DNA of 64,000 nucleotides from Comamonas aquatica NBRC 14918 (GTDB lineage: Bacteria; Pseudomonadota; Gammaproteobacteria; Burkholderiales; Burkholderiaceae_C). The notes under the pieces are model-generated. The model saw only the letters and a program-made list of their open reading frames with translations, made no database searches and was not told the origin of the DNA. Position numbers and translations under genes: made by a program. Below are positions 53,633-62,857 of this stretch, one piece after another. Position 1 is the first letter of the stretch. Each line of letters begins with the position of its first letter. The stretch spans positions 1 to 64,000 of the forward strand of contig NZ_BBJR01000041.1 in the NCBI RefSeq assembly GCF_000739875.1, written 5' to 3'.

Positions 53633-54760
53633 ATGGACACCACACTTCCCATCGCGCTGCTTGGCGGTATCTCGCCCGAGAAATTCATGCGCACCTACTG
53701 GCACAAGAAACCGTTGCTGATCCGCCAGGCGATCCCCGGTTTCAAGCCCATCCTGAATCGTGCACAGCTGCTGGCGCTGGCGGGCGAAGAGGGCGTGGAG
53801 GCGCGCCTGATCGAGCAGTTGGGTGATGGGGCCTGGAAGCTTTCGCACGGTCCGTTTCCGCGCCGCAAGCTGCCGGCGTTGAGCAAGCCCGGCTGGACGG
53901 CCTTGGTGCAAGGCGTGGACCTGCACAACGAGCAGGCGCATGCGCTGCTGCAGCAGTTCCGCTTTGTGCCCGATGCGCGCATGGACGACCTGATGATCAG
54001 CTTCGCCACTGACCAGGGTGGCGTGGGTCCGCACTTCGACAACTACGATGTGTTCCTGCTGCAGGCTCATGGCAAGCGCCGCTGGCGCATCGGCCGCCAG
54101 AAGGACTTCTCGCTGCAGCCCGATGTGCCGTTGAAGATCCTGACCAACTTCGAGCCCGAGGAAGAGTTCGTGCTGGAGCCCGGCGACATGCTGTACCTGC
54201 CCCCGAAGTGGGCGCATGACGGCATCGCCGAGGGCGAGTGCATGACCTACTCGATCGGCTTCCGCTCGCCCAAGCAGGACGAGATGGCGCGCGAAATCTT
54301 CCTGCGCATGTCGGATGCCCCGGACGAGTGCCCCAAGGACGTGGTCTACAAGGACCCCAAGCAGCCTGCTGTGGCACATCCTGCCGAGATCCCCGCCGAC
54401 CTGTACGATTTCGCGCGCGAGGCCCTGAAGAAGGCCCTGGCCGAACCCCTGGCGCTGGAGCGCGCGCTGGGCGAGTACATGAGCGATCCCAAGCCGAATG
54501 TCTGGTTCGAGCCTGCGGACGATTTCGGCATGCTCGAAGGCGTGCGCCTGAACCGCCGTACCCGCATGCTGTACGACGCCAAGCACATCTTCATCAACGG
54601 CGAAAGCTATCTGGCCGGCGGCAAGGACGCCCAGCTGATGCGCAAGCTGGCCGATGAGCGCCAGCTGTCGCGCCGCGAGGTGCAGCAGTTCAGCGACGAT
54701 GCCCTGGAACTGCTGTCGTCCTGGGTCGATGCCGGCTGGGCCGACAGCGTCGAAGGCTGA
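53633..54760 (+). CDS. JmjC-type ribosomal oxygenase, YcfD/RoxA-like
   Basis: 375 residues. A 2-oxoglutarate/Fe(II) cupin: PRRKLPALSKPGWTALVQGVDL, then the iron-binding H-x-D in GVGPHFDNYDVFLLQAHGKRRW, and the distal His in LPPKWAHDGIAEGECMTYSIGF. A helical dimerisation region and a winged-helix-like C-terminus follow. E. coli YcfD hydroxylates an arginine of ribosomal protein L16, and this protein matches in length and motifs, so that reaction is likely. ATG at 53633; the open frame starts earlier without support. The next gene, 160 bases on, is an Ala-rich lipoprotein. Confidence 0.93.
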   Translation: MDTTLPIALLGGISPEKFMRTYWHKKPLLIRQAIPGFKPILNRAQLLALAGEEGVEARLIEQLGDGAWKLSHGPFPRRKLPALSKPGWTALVQGVDLHNEQAHALLQQFRFVPDARMDDLMISFATDQGGVGPHFDNYDVFLLQAHGKRRWRIGRQKDFSLQPDVPLKILTNFEPEEEFVLEPGDMLYLPPKWAHDGIAEGECMTYSIGFRSPKQDEMAREIFLRMSDAPDECPKDVVYKDPKQPAVAHPAEIPADLYDFAREALKKALAEPLALERALGEYMSDPKPNVWFEPADDFGMLEGVRLNRRTRMLYDAKHIFINGESYLAGGKDAQLMRKLADERQLSRREVQQFSDDALELLSSWVDAGWADSVEG

Positions 54761-54920
54761 TTTGGTTCTTGTTACAAATTTAGTGCGCAAAGCTGTAAAC
54801 CAAGTTTGTAACTGGACCGTTGTGCAGGGGAAGCCAATGCTGGCTATCGGCATTGGTGGCAGGAATTGCGGCAAGTCTGCTGCGCCGCCCCCAACTTTTT
54901 ACACCCCTAGAGGTATTGAC

Positions 54921-55199
54921 ATGAAAAACTCTCTCATCTTGGCTACCGTGATCGCTTCTGCTGCTTTGGTCGCTTGCGGCAAGAAGGAAGAGGCTCCCGT
55001 GGCTGCTCCTGCAGCCCCTGCTGTGGAAGCTCCCGCTCCTGCCGCTGAAGCACCTGCTGCTCCCGCCGCTGAAGCCGCTGCTCCCGCTGCTGAAGCCGCT
55101 GCTCCTGCTGCTGACGCTGCTGCTCCCGCAGCCGCTCCTGCCGCTGACGCTGCTGCTCCTGCTGCCGACGCTGCCAAGTCCGCCATCGAAGCCAAGTAA
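54921..55199 (+). CDS. alanine/proline-rich lipoprotein
   Basis: 92 residues. Lipoprotein signal MKNSLILATVIASAALVAC, then KKEE and a low-complexity tail of Ala, Pro and Glu/Asp in imperfect repeats (EAAAPAAEAAAPAADAAAPA), ending KSAIEAK. AGAGG ten bases before the ATG. The tail could span the periplasm as a flexible tether, similar to other Ala/Pro-rich envelope proteins. The repeated codon set (GCTGCTCCCGCT-like) makes length changes likely. Has its own strong terminator. Confidence 0.85.
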   Translation: MKNSLILATVIASAALVACGKKEEAPVAAPAAPAVEAPAPAAEAPAAPAAEAAAPAAEAAAPAADAAAPAAAPAADAAAPAADAAKSAIEAK

Positions 55200-55240
55200 T
55201 TGGCTCCCTCCAGCGGGTTTCCGCTGGGGCGTGAATGAAA

Positions 55241-55275
55241 AACCCGCTGCGCATGTGCGCAGCGGGTTTTTTTAC
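55241..55275 (+). terminator. intrinsic terminator of the Ala-rich lipoprotein gene
   Basis: AACCCGCTGCGCA paired with TGCGCAGCGGGTT around a TG centre, followed by further Ts. The preceding CCAGCGGGTTTCCGCTGG is a second small hairpin. Confidence 0.92.
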
Positions 55276-55311
55276 GCCTTGTAAGGCTTGATGCGCGTGT
55301 GAGCAGCGCAT

Positions 55312-55339
55312 AAAAAAACGCCAGTCGCAGGACTGGCGT
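55312..55339 (-). terminator. intrinsic terminator of bamC
   Basis: On the minus strand ACGCCAGTC/GACTGGCGT stem, CTGC loop, then T7. Lies 36 bases past the bamC stop. Confidence 0.9.
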
Positions 55340-55375
55340 CGGTGGCGCTGACCAGGGGGCCAGCGGCGGTGGTGC

Positions 55376-56491
55376 TTACTTCAGGTCGTCGGCAATCACG
55401 CGCACGATGCGCTGTGCCGCCTGGGTGGTTTCGGGTTGGCCCTTGGCGTCCAGCACGGTGACCTGGGTCTTCTCGCCCGCGGTACGCACGGCGATCTGGT
55501 ACTGGCCGGGCTTGTTCTCGGGCTTGCTGCTGAACCAGCCGCTGAACCAGCCCTTCTTCTTCTCGGTGCTGTCGGCGCTGGGCGGCACGTAGCGCACAAA
55601 GTACAGGCCCTTGCTGCGGTCACGGTCTTCCACGGTGAAGCCGGTGCGGTCCAGGGCCACACCCACACGACGCCAGGCGCGGTCGAAGGGCTCGCTCAGC
55701 TGCAGGGCCGGTAGACCGTTGACGGTGGCGATCTGGGCGGCGGCTGTGGGCTGTGCGGCCACGGCCTTGTTGGAGGCCACCAGGGCGCGCGATTGCTCTT
55801 CGCTGGTGCCCAGCTTGATCATCAGGCGACGCAGGAATTCGGTTTCCAGCTCGGGATCGGCCGGGCGGGGCTGCCAGATGGTCGAGTCCTTGTTGGTGTT
55901 GCTGTAGACCTCTTCCATGCCACGGTGGGTGATGTAGATCTCGGTCTTGCCGTCGGCGCGGCGTTCCAGGCGGGTGCGGAAGCGGTCACGCTCGCTGGTG
56001 GAGTACAGGGAGTCGAACACCTTGCCCAGCGTGGAGCGGATGATGTCCTGCGGCAGCTTAGCGCGGTTCTCGGCCCATTCGGTCTCGATGATGCCCAGAT
56101 CGGACTTTTCCTGCGCCAGGTTGAAGCCATGGTCCAGCCAGAACTCGCGGGTGGGTTCCCACAGCTGGTCCACGGGACGGTTCACGACCAGCCAGCGCTT
56201 GTCGCCATCGCGCATGATTTCGACGTCGCCCACTTGCAGCGGGGCCGCGCGTTCCACGGTCGGCACCTGGGCCTGACCGGCCTGCAGCGCCACGGCCGAG
56301 ACCGAGCGGTCGGGGCTGGCGGTGTAGCGGGTGTCTTTGGTGAGCTGGGTCAGGTCGGGCGGCACTTCCAGCGTGCTGCCCTTCTTGGCACTCTTGTAGT
56401 CGATCTTGCCCTCTTCAATGACGGAGCAGGCAGACAGTGCGACGGCCAAGCCGATCAGGCTCAAACGGGCGGTGTGTTGTGTCACTTTCAC
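55376..56491 (-). CDS. bamC: outer-membrane assembly lipoprotein BamC
   Basis: 371 residues, GTG start (MKVTQHTARLSLIGLAVALSAC, lipobox LSAC) with AAGGA nine bases upstream. Characteristic N-terminal unstructured region (SVIEEGKIDYKSAKKGSTLE and VPPDLTQLTKDTRY) that binds BamD, then two helix-grip domains (about 95-220 and 245-365), the second with GWFSGWFSS. Lipoprotein of the beta-barrel assembly machinery. Directly after dapA (43 bases), the usual dapA-bamC order. Confidence 0.94.
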   Translation of the reverse strand: MKVTQHTARLSLIGLAVALSACSVIEEGKIDYKSAKKGSTLEVPPDLTQLTKDTRYTASPDRSVSAVALQAGQAQVPTVERAAPLQVGDVEIMRDGDKRWLVVNRPVDQLWEPTREFWLDHGFNLAQEKSDLGIIETEWAENRAKLPQDIIRSTLGKVFDSLYSTSERDRFRTRLERRADGKTEIYITHRGMEEVYSNTNKDSTIWQPRPADPELETEFLRRLMIKLGTSEEQSRALVASNKAVAAQPTAAAQIATVNGLPALQLSEPFDRAWRRVGVALDRTGFTVEDRDRSKGLYFVRYVPPSADSTEKKKGWFSGWFSSKPENKPGQYQIAVRTAGEKTQVTVLDAKGQPETTQAAQRIVRVIADDLK

Positions 56492-56534
56492 GCGGAATTC
56501 CTTGGGTGATGCAAAAAGCAAAAGGCAGGACCGG

Positions 56535-57431
56535 TCAGATCAAACCGGCGTTGCGCAGCGCGGTTTCTACCACAGGCTGGTTGGCGGCCGACAATTCGGT
56601 CATGGGCAGGCGCAGCGTGCCGCCGCAATGGCCCATGCGCGCCACGGCCCATTTGACGGGAATGGGGTTGGCTTCCACGAACAGGTGCTTGTGCAGGGGC
56701 ATGAGCTGGAACTGGATCTCCATGGCACGCTGGATGTTGCCAGCCAGCGCGGCCGCGCACAGTGCGCTCATCAGGCGTGGGGCCACGTTGGCGGTGACCG
56801 ACACGTTGCCGTGACCACCGCACAGCATCAGGGCCACAGCGGTCGGGTCATCGCCCGAGTACACGCCAAAGCCCTGGGGCACATCGCGGATCAGCCATTG
56901 TGCGCGCTCGATGTTGCCCGTGGCTTCCTTGATACCGAAGATGCTGTCGATCTGTGCCAGGCGCAGTACGGTGTCGTGCAGCATGTCGGCCCCGGAGCGG
57001 CCGGGCACGTTGTACAGCATCATGGGCAGGTCGCCCACGGCTTCGGCAATCGCCTTGAAGTGCTGGTACTGGCCTTCCTGGGTCGGCTTGTTGTAGTAGG
57101 GCACGACCTGCAGTTGGCTGTCGGCGCCCACCTTCTTTGCGTACTTGGCCAGTTCGATCGCCTCGTGGGTGCTGTTGGCACCGCAGCCGGCCATCACGGG
57201 CACGCGACCTTGCGCCTGCTCCACGGCCACGCGAATGATCTCGCAGTGTTCCTCCACGTTGACCGTGGGGGACTCGCCCGTGGTGCCGACCACGCCGATA
57301 CAGTTCGTGCCTTCGGCAATGTGCCAGTCGATCAGTTTGCGCAGGCTGGGGTAGTCGACGCTACCGTCGGCGTGCATGGGTGTGACAAGGGCAACGATGC
57401 TGCCCTGCAGGGCGACGGAAGAAGTGGTCAT
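56535..57431 (-). CDS. dapA: 4-hydroxy-tetrahydrodipicolinate synthase
   Basis: 298 residues. Condenses pyruvate with aspartate semialdehyde for lysine and diaminopimelate synthesis. TIM-barrel with [10 protein letters not shown], the Tyr of [12 protein letters not shown], Schiff-base Lys in FGIKEATGN, and [10 protein letters not shown]. The ATG at 57431 ([19 protein letters not shown]) gives the family N-terminus; the open frame begins earlier. First gene of dapA-bamC. Confidence 0.97.
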   Translation of the reverse strand: MTTSSVALQGSIVALVTPMHADGSVDYPSLRKLIDWHIAEGTNCIGVVGTTGESPTVNVEEHCEIIRVAVEQAQGRVPVMAGCGANSTHEAIELAKYAKKVGADSQLQVVPYYNKPTQEGQYQHFKAIAEAVGDLPMMLYNVPGRSGADMLHDTVLRLAQIDSIFGIKEATGNIERAQWLIRDVPQGFGVYSGDDPTAVALMLCGGHGNVSVTANVAPRLMSALCAAALAGNIQRAMEIQFQLMPLHKHLFVEANPIPVKWAVARMGHCGGTLRLPMTELSAANQPVVETALRNAGLI

Positions 57432-57681
57432 GTCCGCAAAGTGAAACGGGAAAAAAAGCATTCTACCCAGCCGCTTTCGGAGTGCGGACACAGGCCAGAC
57501 ACAGAGGCAACGTGTGGGCCCCTGTTTTTAGCTATTTTGATGTAAATCTCTGCCGCCCTGGCGAAAAACAATCGACCTTTGCTGGGGGCGTTTGCCCCCT
57601 GGGCACCCGCAGCCAAGCGCGGCGCATGGGCCAAGGGTCCTGACACCGAGGGCCGTCCGTGGGCCAGGCATGTGCGGCAGC

Positions 57682-59796
57682 TCACGCGGCATGCACCCAG
57701 GCATCGACGGCGGCGTGCGACAGGCGGTCCAGCAGATCCGCGGCATCGGACTGCCGCACCACAAAAAAGCGCAGCGAGTCATCGCTGGTGCGCAGGCGCA
57801 CCAGGGCCAGTTGCTGCGGCGCCAGGTGCTGCGCCAGGCTGTCAAAGCCGTCTTCCATGCCGTGGCCCTGGGTGCTGGTGTCCCAGTGCCAGTCGTGGGC
57901 GCCGGGCAGCCAGCGACTGCTGGCCAGGCCGTCGGCGTCCTTCCAGTCCAGGCGGGCGAATTGTGGCCCCACGGCCAGCAGGTGCTGCCAGTACAGCGTC
58001 AGATCGTTGTCCTCGCCGCACAACTCCAGCAGGTCGGGGTCGAAGTCCGGGTCCTCGGTGTCCCAGCCGAAGTCATCGGGGTCCGGCTGTGCGACCGCCG
58101 CGCGCCAGGTGGCGACCAGGGCGGTGGCCGCCTCGGCATCACCCAGGCACAGGGTGCGCGCCACGTCCTGCATCCAATCCGTGTCTTCGGCATCGACCAA
58201 GTCGCTGCGGCGCAGTACGCGCACTTCGACGTCGGTGTCTCCCTCCAGGCCGCGACGCAAGGCCTGGGTGATGTCGCCCCAGGTTTCCCCGGTGGGGGTG
58301 AAGCTGAAGTCCTTGAGCGAGAACCAGCCCATGGCGGCCTCGGGCCCGCTGCCAACGCCGGCCAGCAGCAGGTTTTTCTTGACCGTACGGGCCAGCGGCG
58401 GGCACCACAGGTCCGGTGCGCTCAGCAACTGGCCCTGGGTGTTGAACACGCGGGGCTGACCTTCGGGGCTGTAGGCCAGCAGCTTGCCGCCGGGGAAGAC
58501 CTTGGGGGGCGAGTCGTTGAAGCCCCGCTCGATCTGGGCGAGCGCGCAGGGCACGCGCAGCGTGCCGCTGCGGTGCAGCACACCTTCCAGCAGGGGGCTG
58601 CTGCGGTCACCCGGGCGCTGGCGCTGAAAGGCCACGGCCAGTCCGTTCTTGGGGTTGAAGTTCAGCACATGCTCGTAGGGGCTGTCGAACAAGGGCTGGC
58701 CCGCGGCATCCAGCACCATCACGGTGTCGTCGCTGCGGCGGGCGCGGATCAACTGGTCGTCGGGGAACAGGTCGATGGCCGTCAGGCCGCTGTGCAGCAA
58801 GGCCAGATCGGGCAGGCGGTGCAGCGCGTAGTGGCCCTCCGCGGTGTGCGACTGCATCAGCTGCGGGGTCAACGCCCAGGCTTCGCGGTGGCCCAGGTCG
58901 GGGTGCACCAGCCACAGGCCGTTCGCATCCTGAATGCCGCAGTGTTCATCCTGCCCTGGGGTCTTCGGCGGGAAGCTGAGGTTGATGCAGCCGCCACTGG
59001 CGAAGGCGCTGTGGGCGCCGGTCTCCGGCGGCAGCAGCCAGCGGCCATAGGGGGTGACCAGACCGACGGGCCAGTGCTCGCGCTCGTCCTCGGTGCGGCA
59101 AGGCAGGCCGGTGCGCGGGTGCCGCCGGGGCATGACCTGGTAGGCATCGATCTCCTCTTCCCAGGCCGCGTAATAGCGCTCTTCGTAGGCGTCGGCCAGC
59201 CAACTGGGCCAGTCGTCGCTGTCGGCGCGCTCGATGGTGGCGGTGCGTGCCACCACGGCGGGGCTCCACCAGCCCAGCTGGTGGTCCGGGTGCTGCTGCA
59301 AAGCTTGTAGCGCTTGCGGCAGGCTGGAAGCGCTGCAATCCCATAAAAGGCATTGATCGCGCTGGGCCTGCAGGAAGGCGGCAAATTCGGGGGTGCTCAG
59401 CTCGTGCGGGCACAGCGTGGCGCAGTCCAGCAGCAGCCATTGGCGCTGGCTGGTGGTGATGGTGTGGTCAATCGCCTGCCATTGCTGAGCGAGCGCGGCG
59501 GGCCAGTTGCCGGGCGCGGCGCCCAGCAGGTGCTTGAGCCATGCCCAGCGGGCCTGCACCTGGGCCATGGGCGCGGCCAGGGCCGAGAGGCTGTCCGCCT
59601 CTTGATAGAAGCTGCAGGGCACCCGCTCAGGCAAGTGCAGTGCATCGCCCATCAGCAGGCTGAACAGCAGCGGCATATGGTTGAACCATTCGGCCCAGCC
59701 CTCGCAGACCGCACCGGGGAGGCCGGGTTCGGTGGGCCAGAGGGTGGTGGCGGTCGGGCGTTCGTCGTGGGCCAGCAGCAGGGCGTAATTGGGCAT
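57682..59796 (-). CDS. large orphan protein of unknown function
   Basis: 704 residues, no signal peptide, no membrane segment. Three parts can be told by eye. About 1-200 is helical, Trp/Leu-rich (WAEWFNHMPLLFSLL, QQWQAIDHTITTSQRQWLLL). About 230-520 is a beta-rich middle with repeated short units (YGRWLLPPETGAH, NGLWLVHPDLGHREAW, DDTVMVLDAAGQPLFDSPYE, EGQPRVFNTQGQLL), which looks like WG/propeller-like repeats. About 545-704 is a compact acidic C-terminal domain (DPDDFGWDTEDPDFDPDLLE). A palindromic-repeat copy lies in frame at 59285-59345. The ATG at 59796 is clear. Adjacent methyltransferase 38 bases upstream. Confidence 0.75.
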   Translation of the reverse strand: MPNYALLLAHDERPTATTLWPTEPGLPGAVCEGWAEWFNHMPLLFSLLMGDALHLPERVPCSFYQEADSLSALAAPMAQVQARWAWLKHLLGAAPGNWPAALAQQWQAIDHTITTSQRQWLLLDCATLCPHELSTPEFAAFLQAQRDQCLLWDCSASSLPQALQALQQHPDHQLGWWSPAVVARTATIERADSDDWPSWLADAYEERYYAAWEEEIDAYQVMPRRHPRTGLPCRTEDEREHWPVGLVTPYGRWLLPPETGAHSAFASGGCINLSFPPKTPGQDEHCGIQDANGLWLVHPDLGHREAWALTPQLMQSHTAEGHYALHRLPDLALLHSGLTAIDLFPDDQLIRARRSDDTVMVLDAAGQPLFDSPYEHVLNFNPKNGLAVAFQRQRPGDRSSPLLEGVLHRSGTLRVPCALAQIERGFNDSPPKVFPGGKLLAYSPEGQPRVFNTQGQLLSAPDLWCPPLARTVKKNLLLAGVGSGPEAAMGWFSLKDFSFTPTGETWGDITQALRRGLEGDTDVEVRVLRRSDLVDAEDTDWMQDVARTLCLGDAEAATALVATWRAAVAQPDPDDFGWDTEDPDFDPDLLELCGEDNDLTLYWQHLLAVGPQFARLDWKDADGLASSRWLPGAHDWHWDTSTQGHGMEDGFDSLAQHLAPQQLALVRLRTSDDSLRFFVVRQSDAADLLDRLSHAAVDAWVHAA

Positions 59797-59834
59797 GGGG
59801 GCAATTGCGGAAAAGGCGCCAGAGCGGCAAACAA

Positions 59835-60395
59835 TCAGGCAGACAGCGCCACGGGGGGCGATGCGGTCAGACCGGGCGCGATGGCTGCCACGCGCTGCAC
59901 CACGCGCTCGGGCTGGCGCAGCAGACCGTGCTCGTAGGCCACGACGGTCCAGCCAGCGCAGACCTGCAGCAGTTCACCGGGTGCCAGCAGGAAATCGGGG
60001 CGTGAGGGCTTGCCGTAGGCAGCGTTGCCCTGGGCAAAGGTTTCGTACAGCAGCACCCCACCGGGCCGGACGCTGGCCAGCACCTGCGGCCACAGTGGGC
60101 GCCACAGGTAGTTGGTCACCACCACGGCGTCAAAGCGGCGGTCCGGCAGGGGCCAGGGGGCGTTTTCCAGGTCGGCGACCAGGGTGTCCACTTCCGGGGG
60201 CAGAGCGGCCAGCGCGTGCGCATCGCGGTCCACGCCGGTCACAGCATGGCCCTGGGCGGCCAGCCAGCGGGCGTGGCGGCCGCTGCCACAGGCCAGATCC
60301 AGCACCTGTGCGCCATTGGGCAGCAGGTGGGCAAAGCGTTGGACCCATGCGGAAGGTGCAGCGGTCACGGCCGCCGCGTGGGAAGAGCAAGTCAT
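59835..60395 (-). CDS. class I SAM-dependent methyltransferase
   Basis: 186 residues from the ATG at 60395. Rossmann-type motif I VLDLACGSGRHARWLAAQG, motif II VTGVDRDAHALAAL, motif III/IV WPLPDRRFDAVVVTNYLWRP, and SVRPGGVLLYETFAQGN. TehB/UbiE-like small enzyme; substrate unknown. Lies between the 704-residue orphan gene and the SDR gene on the same strand with short gaps. Confidence 0.88.
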   Translation of the reverse strand: MTCSSHAAAVTAAPSAWVQRFAHLLPNGAQVLDLACGSGRHARWLAAQGHAVTGVDRDAHALAALPPEVDTLVADLENAPWPLPDRRFDAVVVTNYLWRPLWPQVLASVRPGGVLLYETFAQGNAAYGKPSRPDFLLAPGELLQVCAGWTVVAYEHGLLRQPERVVQRVAAIAPGLTASPPVALSA

Positions 60396-60427
60396 AGGCC
60401 GCCAATATACGCGGCCCTGGTCAGGGC

Positions 60428-61242
60428 TCAGTGCGGCTGCATGTCGTCCTGCAGTGCGGCCAGCGCCATGCGCTCGACCACGCCGGGCGCCAGCAGCTTG
60501 AGCCAGCGCCCCAGCTTGCCGCGCGTGGTCATCACTACCTCGCGCTGGCGGTGCTGCACGCCCGCCAGGATCAGGCGCGCGCACTCGGCCACCGGCATCG
60601 CACCGTCTTCCTTCAGGCCGCTGCGGCCCGCGGCCTCCCCGCGGGCGTTGTAGCCGTGGTAACGGATGCGGGTGTCCACCACGCCCGGGTAGGCCAGGGT
60701 GACACTGACGCCCTGGGGCTTGAGTTCCGCGCGCAGCGCCTCGAAAAAACCGTTCATCGCAAACTTGCTGGCGCTGTAGGCCGTGCGCCCCGGCACCCCC
60801 ACCAGGCCGGCCAGCGATGACACCGCCACAATCTGCCCGCGCCGTGCCTGCAGGTGGGGCAGGGCCGCGTGGGTGCACCACACGCTGCCCCAGAAGTTGG
60901 TGCGCATCACGCTCTCGTACCAGTGCAGGTCTTCGCTGCGCACGTCCGAGAACAGGGCATGGGCCGAGACACCGGCGTTGTTGATCAGGGTGTCGATACC
61001 GCCAAACTGCTGCACGGCCTGCTCGATCAGGGCGCGGCATTGCGCGGGGTCGGACACGTCGGTGGGGACGACCAGCACCTGGGCCTGGGCCTCGCGGCAG
61101 GCCTGGGCCACGCTGGCCAGGTTGGCCGCCGTGCGGGCGGCCAGCACCAGTTGGACTTGGGATTGGTGGGTGTGGGCCAGCTGGCGGGCCAGTTCAGCGC
61201 CGATGCGCCCTCCGAGGCACCGGTGATCACAAAGCAGGGCAC
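60428..61242 (-). pseudogene. SDR-family oxidoreductase with N-terminal frameshift
   Basis: The body of a short-chain dehydrogenase is intact in one frame: IGAELARQLAHTHQ, VVPTDVSDPAQ, LINNAGVSAHALF, the catalytic Ser in IVAVSSLAGLVG and Y-x3-K in AYSASKFAMNG. The essential N-terminal beta strand and glycine motif (MPCFVITGASEG, GTG start at 61242) are in a different frame. The switch lies at about 61208, inside the TGxxxGxG cofactor motif, and is explained by one missing or two extra bases. As written, no functional enzyme is made; a sequencing error is possible. Confidence 0.8.
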
Positions 61243-61284
61243 AAGGCGACTCCCTGCCCACCCCCTGGGCCGGGGAGCCCAGGC

Positions 61285-61455
61285 TCAGAAGCAGGCCCAG
61301 ATGTAGCCGGCCAGTGTGACCATGAAGTCCGGCAGCGTGTACAGGGCAAACACCCCCAGCAGCAGGGCCAGCACGCAGGCCCAGATCAGTGCACGCTGCC
61401 ACCAGGGCAGCGCCAGGGGCAGGGAGGAGGGGGCGGCGCTTGTCATGCCGGCCAT
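61285..61455 (-). CDS. hidden 56-residue membrane protein
   Basis: ATG at 61455 (or 61446) to TGA at 61285. Sequence begins MAGMTSAAPSSLPLALPWWQ and has one strong membrane helix (ALIWACVLALLLGVFALYTL), ending PDFMVTLAGYIWACF. Starts one base after the MFS stop (TAAGATG), which suggests translational coupling. It fills the space between the MFS and SDR genes. No family recognised; small single-helix proteins of this kind can be transporter partners. Confidence 0.6.
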   Translation of the reverse strand: MAGMTSAAPSSLPLALPWWQRALIWACVLALLLGVFALYTLPDFMVTLAGYIWACF

Positions 61456-61456
61456 C

Positions 61457-62689
61457 TTACGCGGAGGCCGGCCGGCGCACCAGGCTGGCCTCGCGGATGG
61501 GCAGGTTCACCAGCGCCGCAAAAATGCCCAGGGCGATCGACACATACCAGACCATGTCGTAATTGCCGTTCTGGTCGTACAGGTAGCCGCCCAGCCACAC
61601 GCCCATGAAGCTGCCGATCTGGTGGCTGAAGAACACGAAGCCGCCCAGCATTGACAGGTGCTGCACGCCAAAGATCTGCGCGATGGTGGCATTCGTCAGC
61701 GGCACCGTGGACAGCCACAGAAAGCCCATGGCGGCGGTGAAGCAATAGACCGACCACGGCGACAGCGGCGCCAGCAGGAACAGTACCGTCACCACCGAGC
61801 GCAGGCCGTAGATGCCCGACAGCACGTAGCGCTTGCGCATGGGGTACTTTTGGCCCAGGTTGCCCGCCAGGTAGGTGCCGAAGATGTTGAACAGCCCCAC
61901 CAGCGCCAGGCCGATGCTGGCCACGTGTGGGGCCATGCCGAAGTCCTTGAGGTAGCTGGGCATGTGCACGCCGATGAACATCACCTGGAAGCCGCAGACG
62001 AAATAGCCCGACAGCAGCAGCACGAAGCTGGGGTTGGTCCAGGCTTCCTTCAGGGCCTGGCCCACCGTCTGTTCGCGGCGCAGCACCGCGCCCTTGCCAA
62101 AGCCTGGCTCGCGCAGGCCGAAGGCCAGCACGGCGATGATCAGCGCCATCAGCGCCAGGATCAGCAGCGCATTGCTCCAGCCGAACTGGGCAATCAGCGT
62201 GCCTTCCACCGGCACCATGAAGAACTGGCCGAACGAGCCGGCTGCGGCCGTCACCCCCATGGCCCAGCTGCGCCGTTCCACCGGAATCTGGCGCCCCAGC
62301 ACACCGTAGATCACGGCATAGGTGGTGCCGGCCTGGGCCGCCCCAATCATCAGCCCCGTGGTCAGGGTGAACAGCAGCGTGGTCGGCGACAGCGCCATGC
62401 CCACCAGCCCCAGCGCGTACAGGATGGCGCCGCCAATCAGCACCTTGAAGGCGCCGATGCGGTCAGCGATCATGCCGACGAAGATGCCGAACACCCCCCA
62501 GGACAGGTTCTGGATGGCAATCGCCAGCGAGAAGCTCTCGCGCGTCCAGTCCATCTCCTGGGTGATGGGCAGCAGCCACAGACCGAAGCCATGCCGAATG
62601 CCCATGGCCAGTGTCACGACCATGCCCCCGCACAGCAGCACCTGGAGCATGGGCAGGCGCTGCATGGATTGTTGTGATTGGTTTTGCAT
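61457..62689 (-). CDS. MFS transporter, oxalate/formate antiporter-like group
   Basis: 410 residues from the ATG at 62689. Twelve helices: MVVTLAMGIRHGFGLWLLPI in helix 1, GVFGIFVGMIADRIGAFKVLIGGA (motif A-like) in the loop after helix 2, GLMIGAAQAGTTYAVIYGVL in helix 4, RRSWAMGVTAAAGSFGQFF in helix 5. Resembles monocarboxylate/oxalate-type MFS carriers; substrate not known. A TACATT box ends seven bases before the ATG, suggesting a leaderless mRNA. First of a minus-strand run: MFS, small membrane protein, SDR, methyltransferase, orphan. Confidence 0.9.
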   Translation of the reverse strand: MQNQSQQSMQRLPMLQVLLCGGMVVTLAMGIRHGFGLWLLPITQEMDWTRESFSLAIAIQNLSWGVFGIFVGMIADRIGAFKVLIGGAILYALGLVGMALSPTTLLFTLTTGLMIGAAQAGTTYAVIYGVLGRQIPVERRSWAMGVTAAAGSFGQFFMVPVEGTLIAQFGWSNALLILALMALIIAVLAFGLREPGFGKGAVLRREQTVGQALKEAWTNPSFVLLLSGYFVCGFQVMFIGVHMPSYLKDFGMAPHVASIGLALVGLFNIFGTYLAGNLGQKYPMRKRYVLSGIYGLRSVVTVLFLLAPLSPWSVYCFTAAMGFLWLSTVPLTNATIAQIFGVQHLSMLGGFVFFSHQIGSFMGVWLGGYLYDQNGNYDMVWYVSIALGIFAALVNLPIREASLVRRPASA

Positions 62690-62696
62690 GGAAAGC

Positions 62697-62702
62697 AATG
62701 TA
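62697..62702 (-). promoter_or_regulatory. -10 box of the MFS gene
   Basis: TACATT on the minus strand; the ATG is seven bases downstream, at the expected transcription start. Confidence 0.45.
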
Positions 62703-62843
62703 GCGAATTGCTTCGCCAGCTGCTGCAACCTGCGGGATAGGCATTGCATATTCCCGCCATCAGGTGGCACGATGCCGCCTTTGCGACTCGGAGTCTGGTC
62801 TTGGTTACTGTGAATTTATCCAGCACTGAGCTGTGGCCGGAAC

Positions 62844-62849
62844 TACAAT
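62844..62849 (+). promoter_or_regulatory. -10 box of parE
   Basis: TACAAT eight bases before the ATG; no Shine-Dalgarno in the CCGCCCCC between. Predicts a leaderless or 1-2 nt leader mRNA. Confidence 0.45.
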
Positions 62850-62857
62850 CCGCCCCC

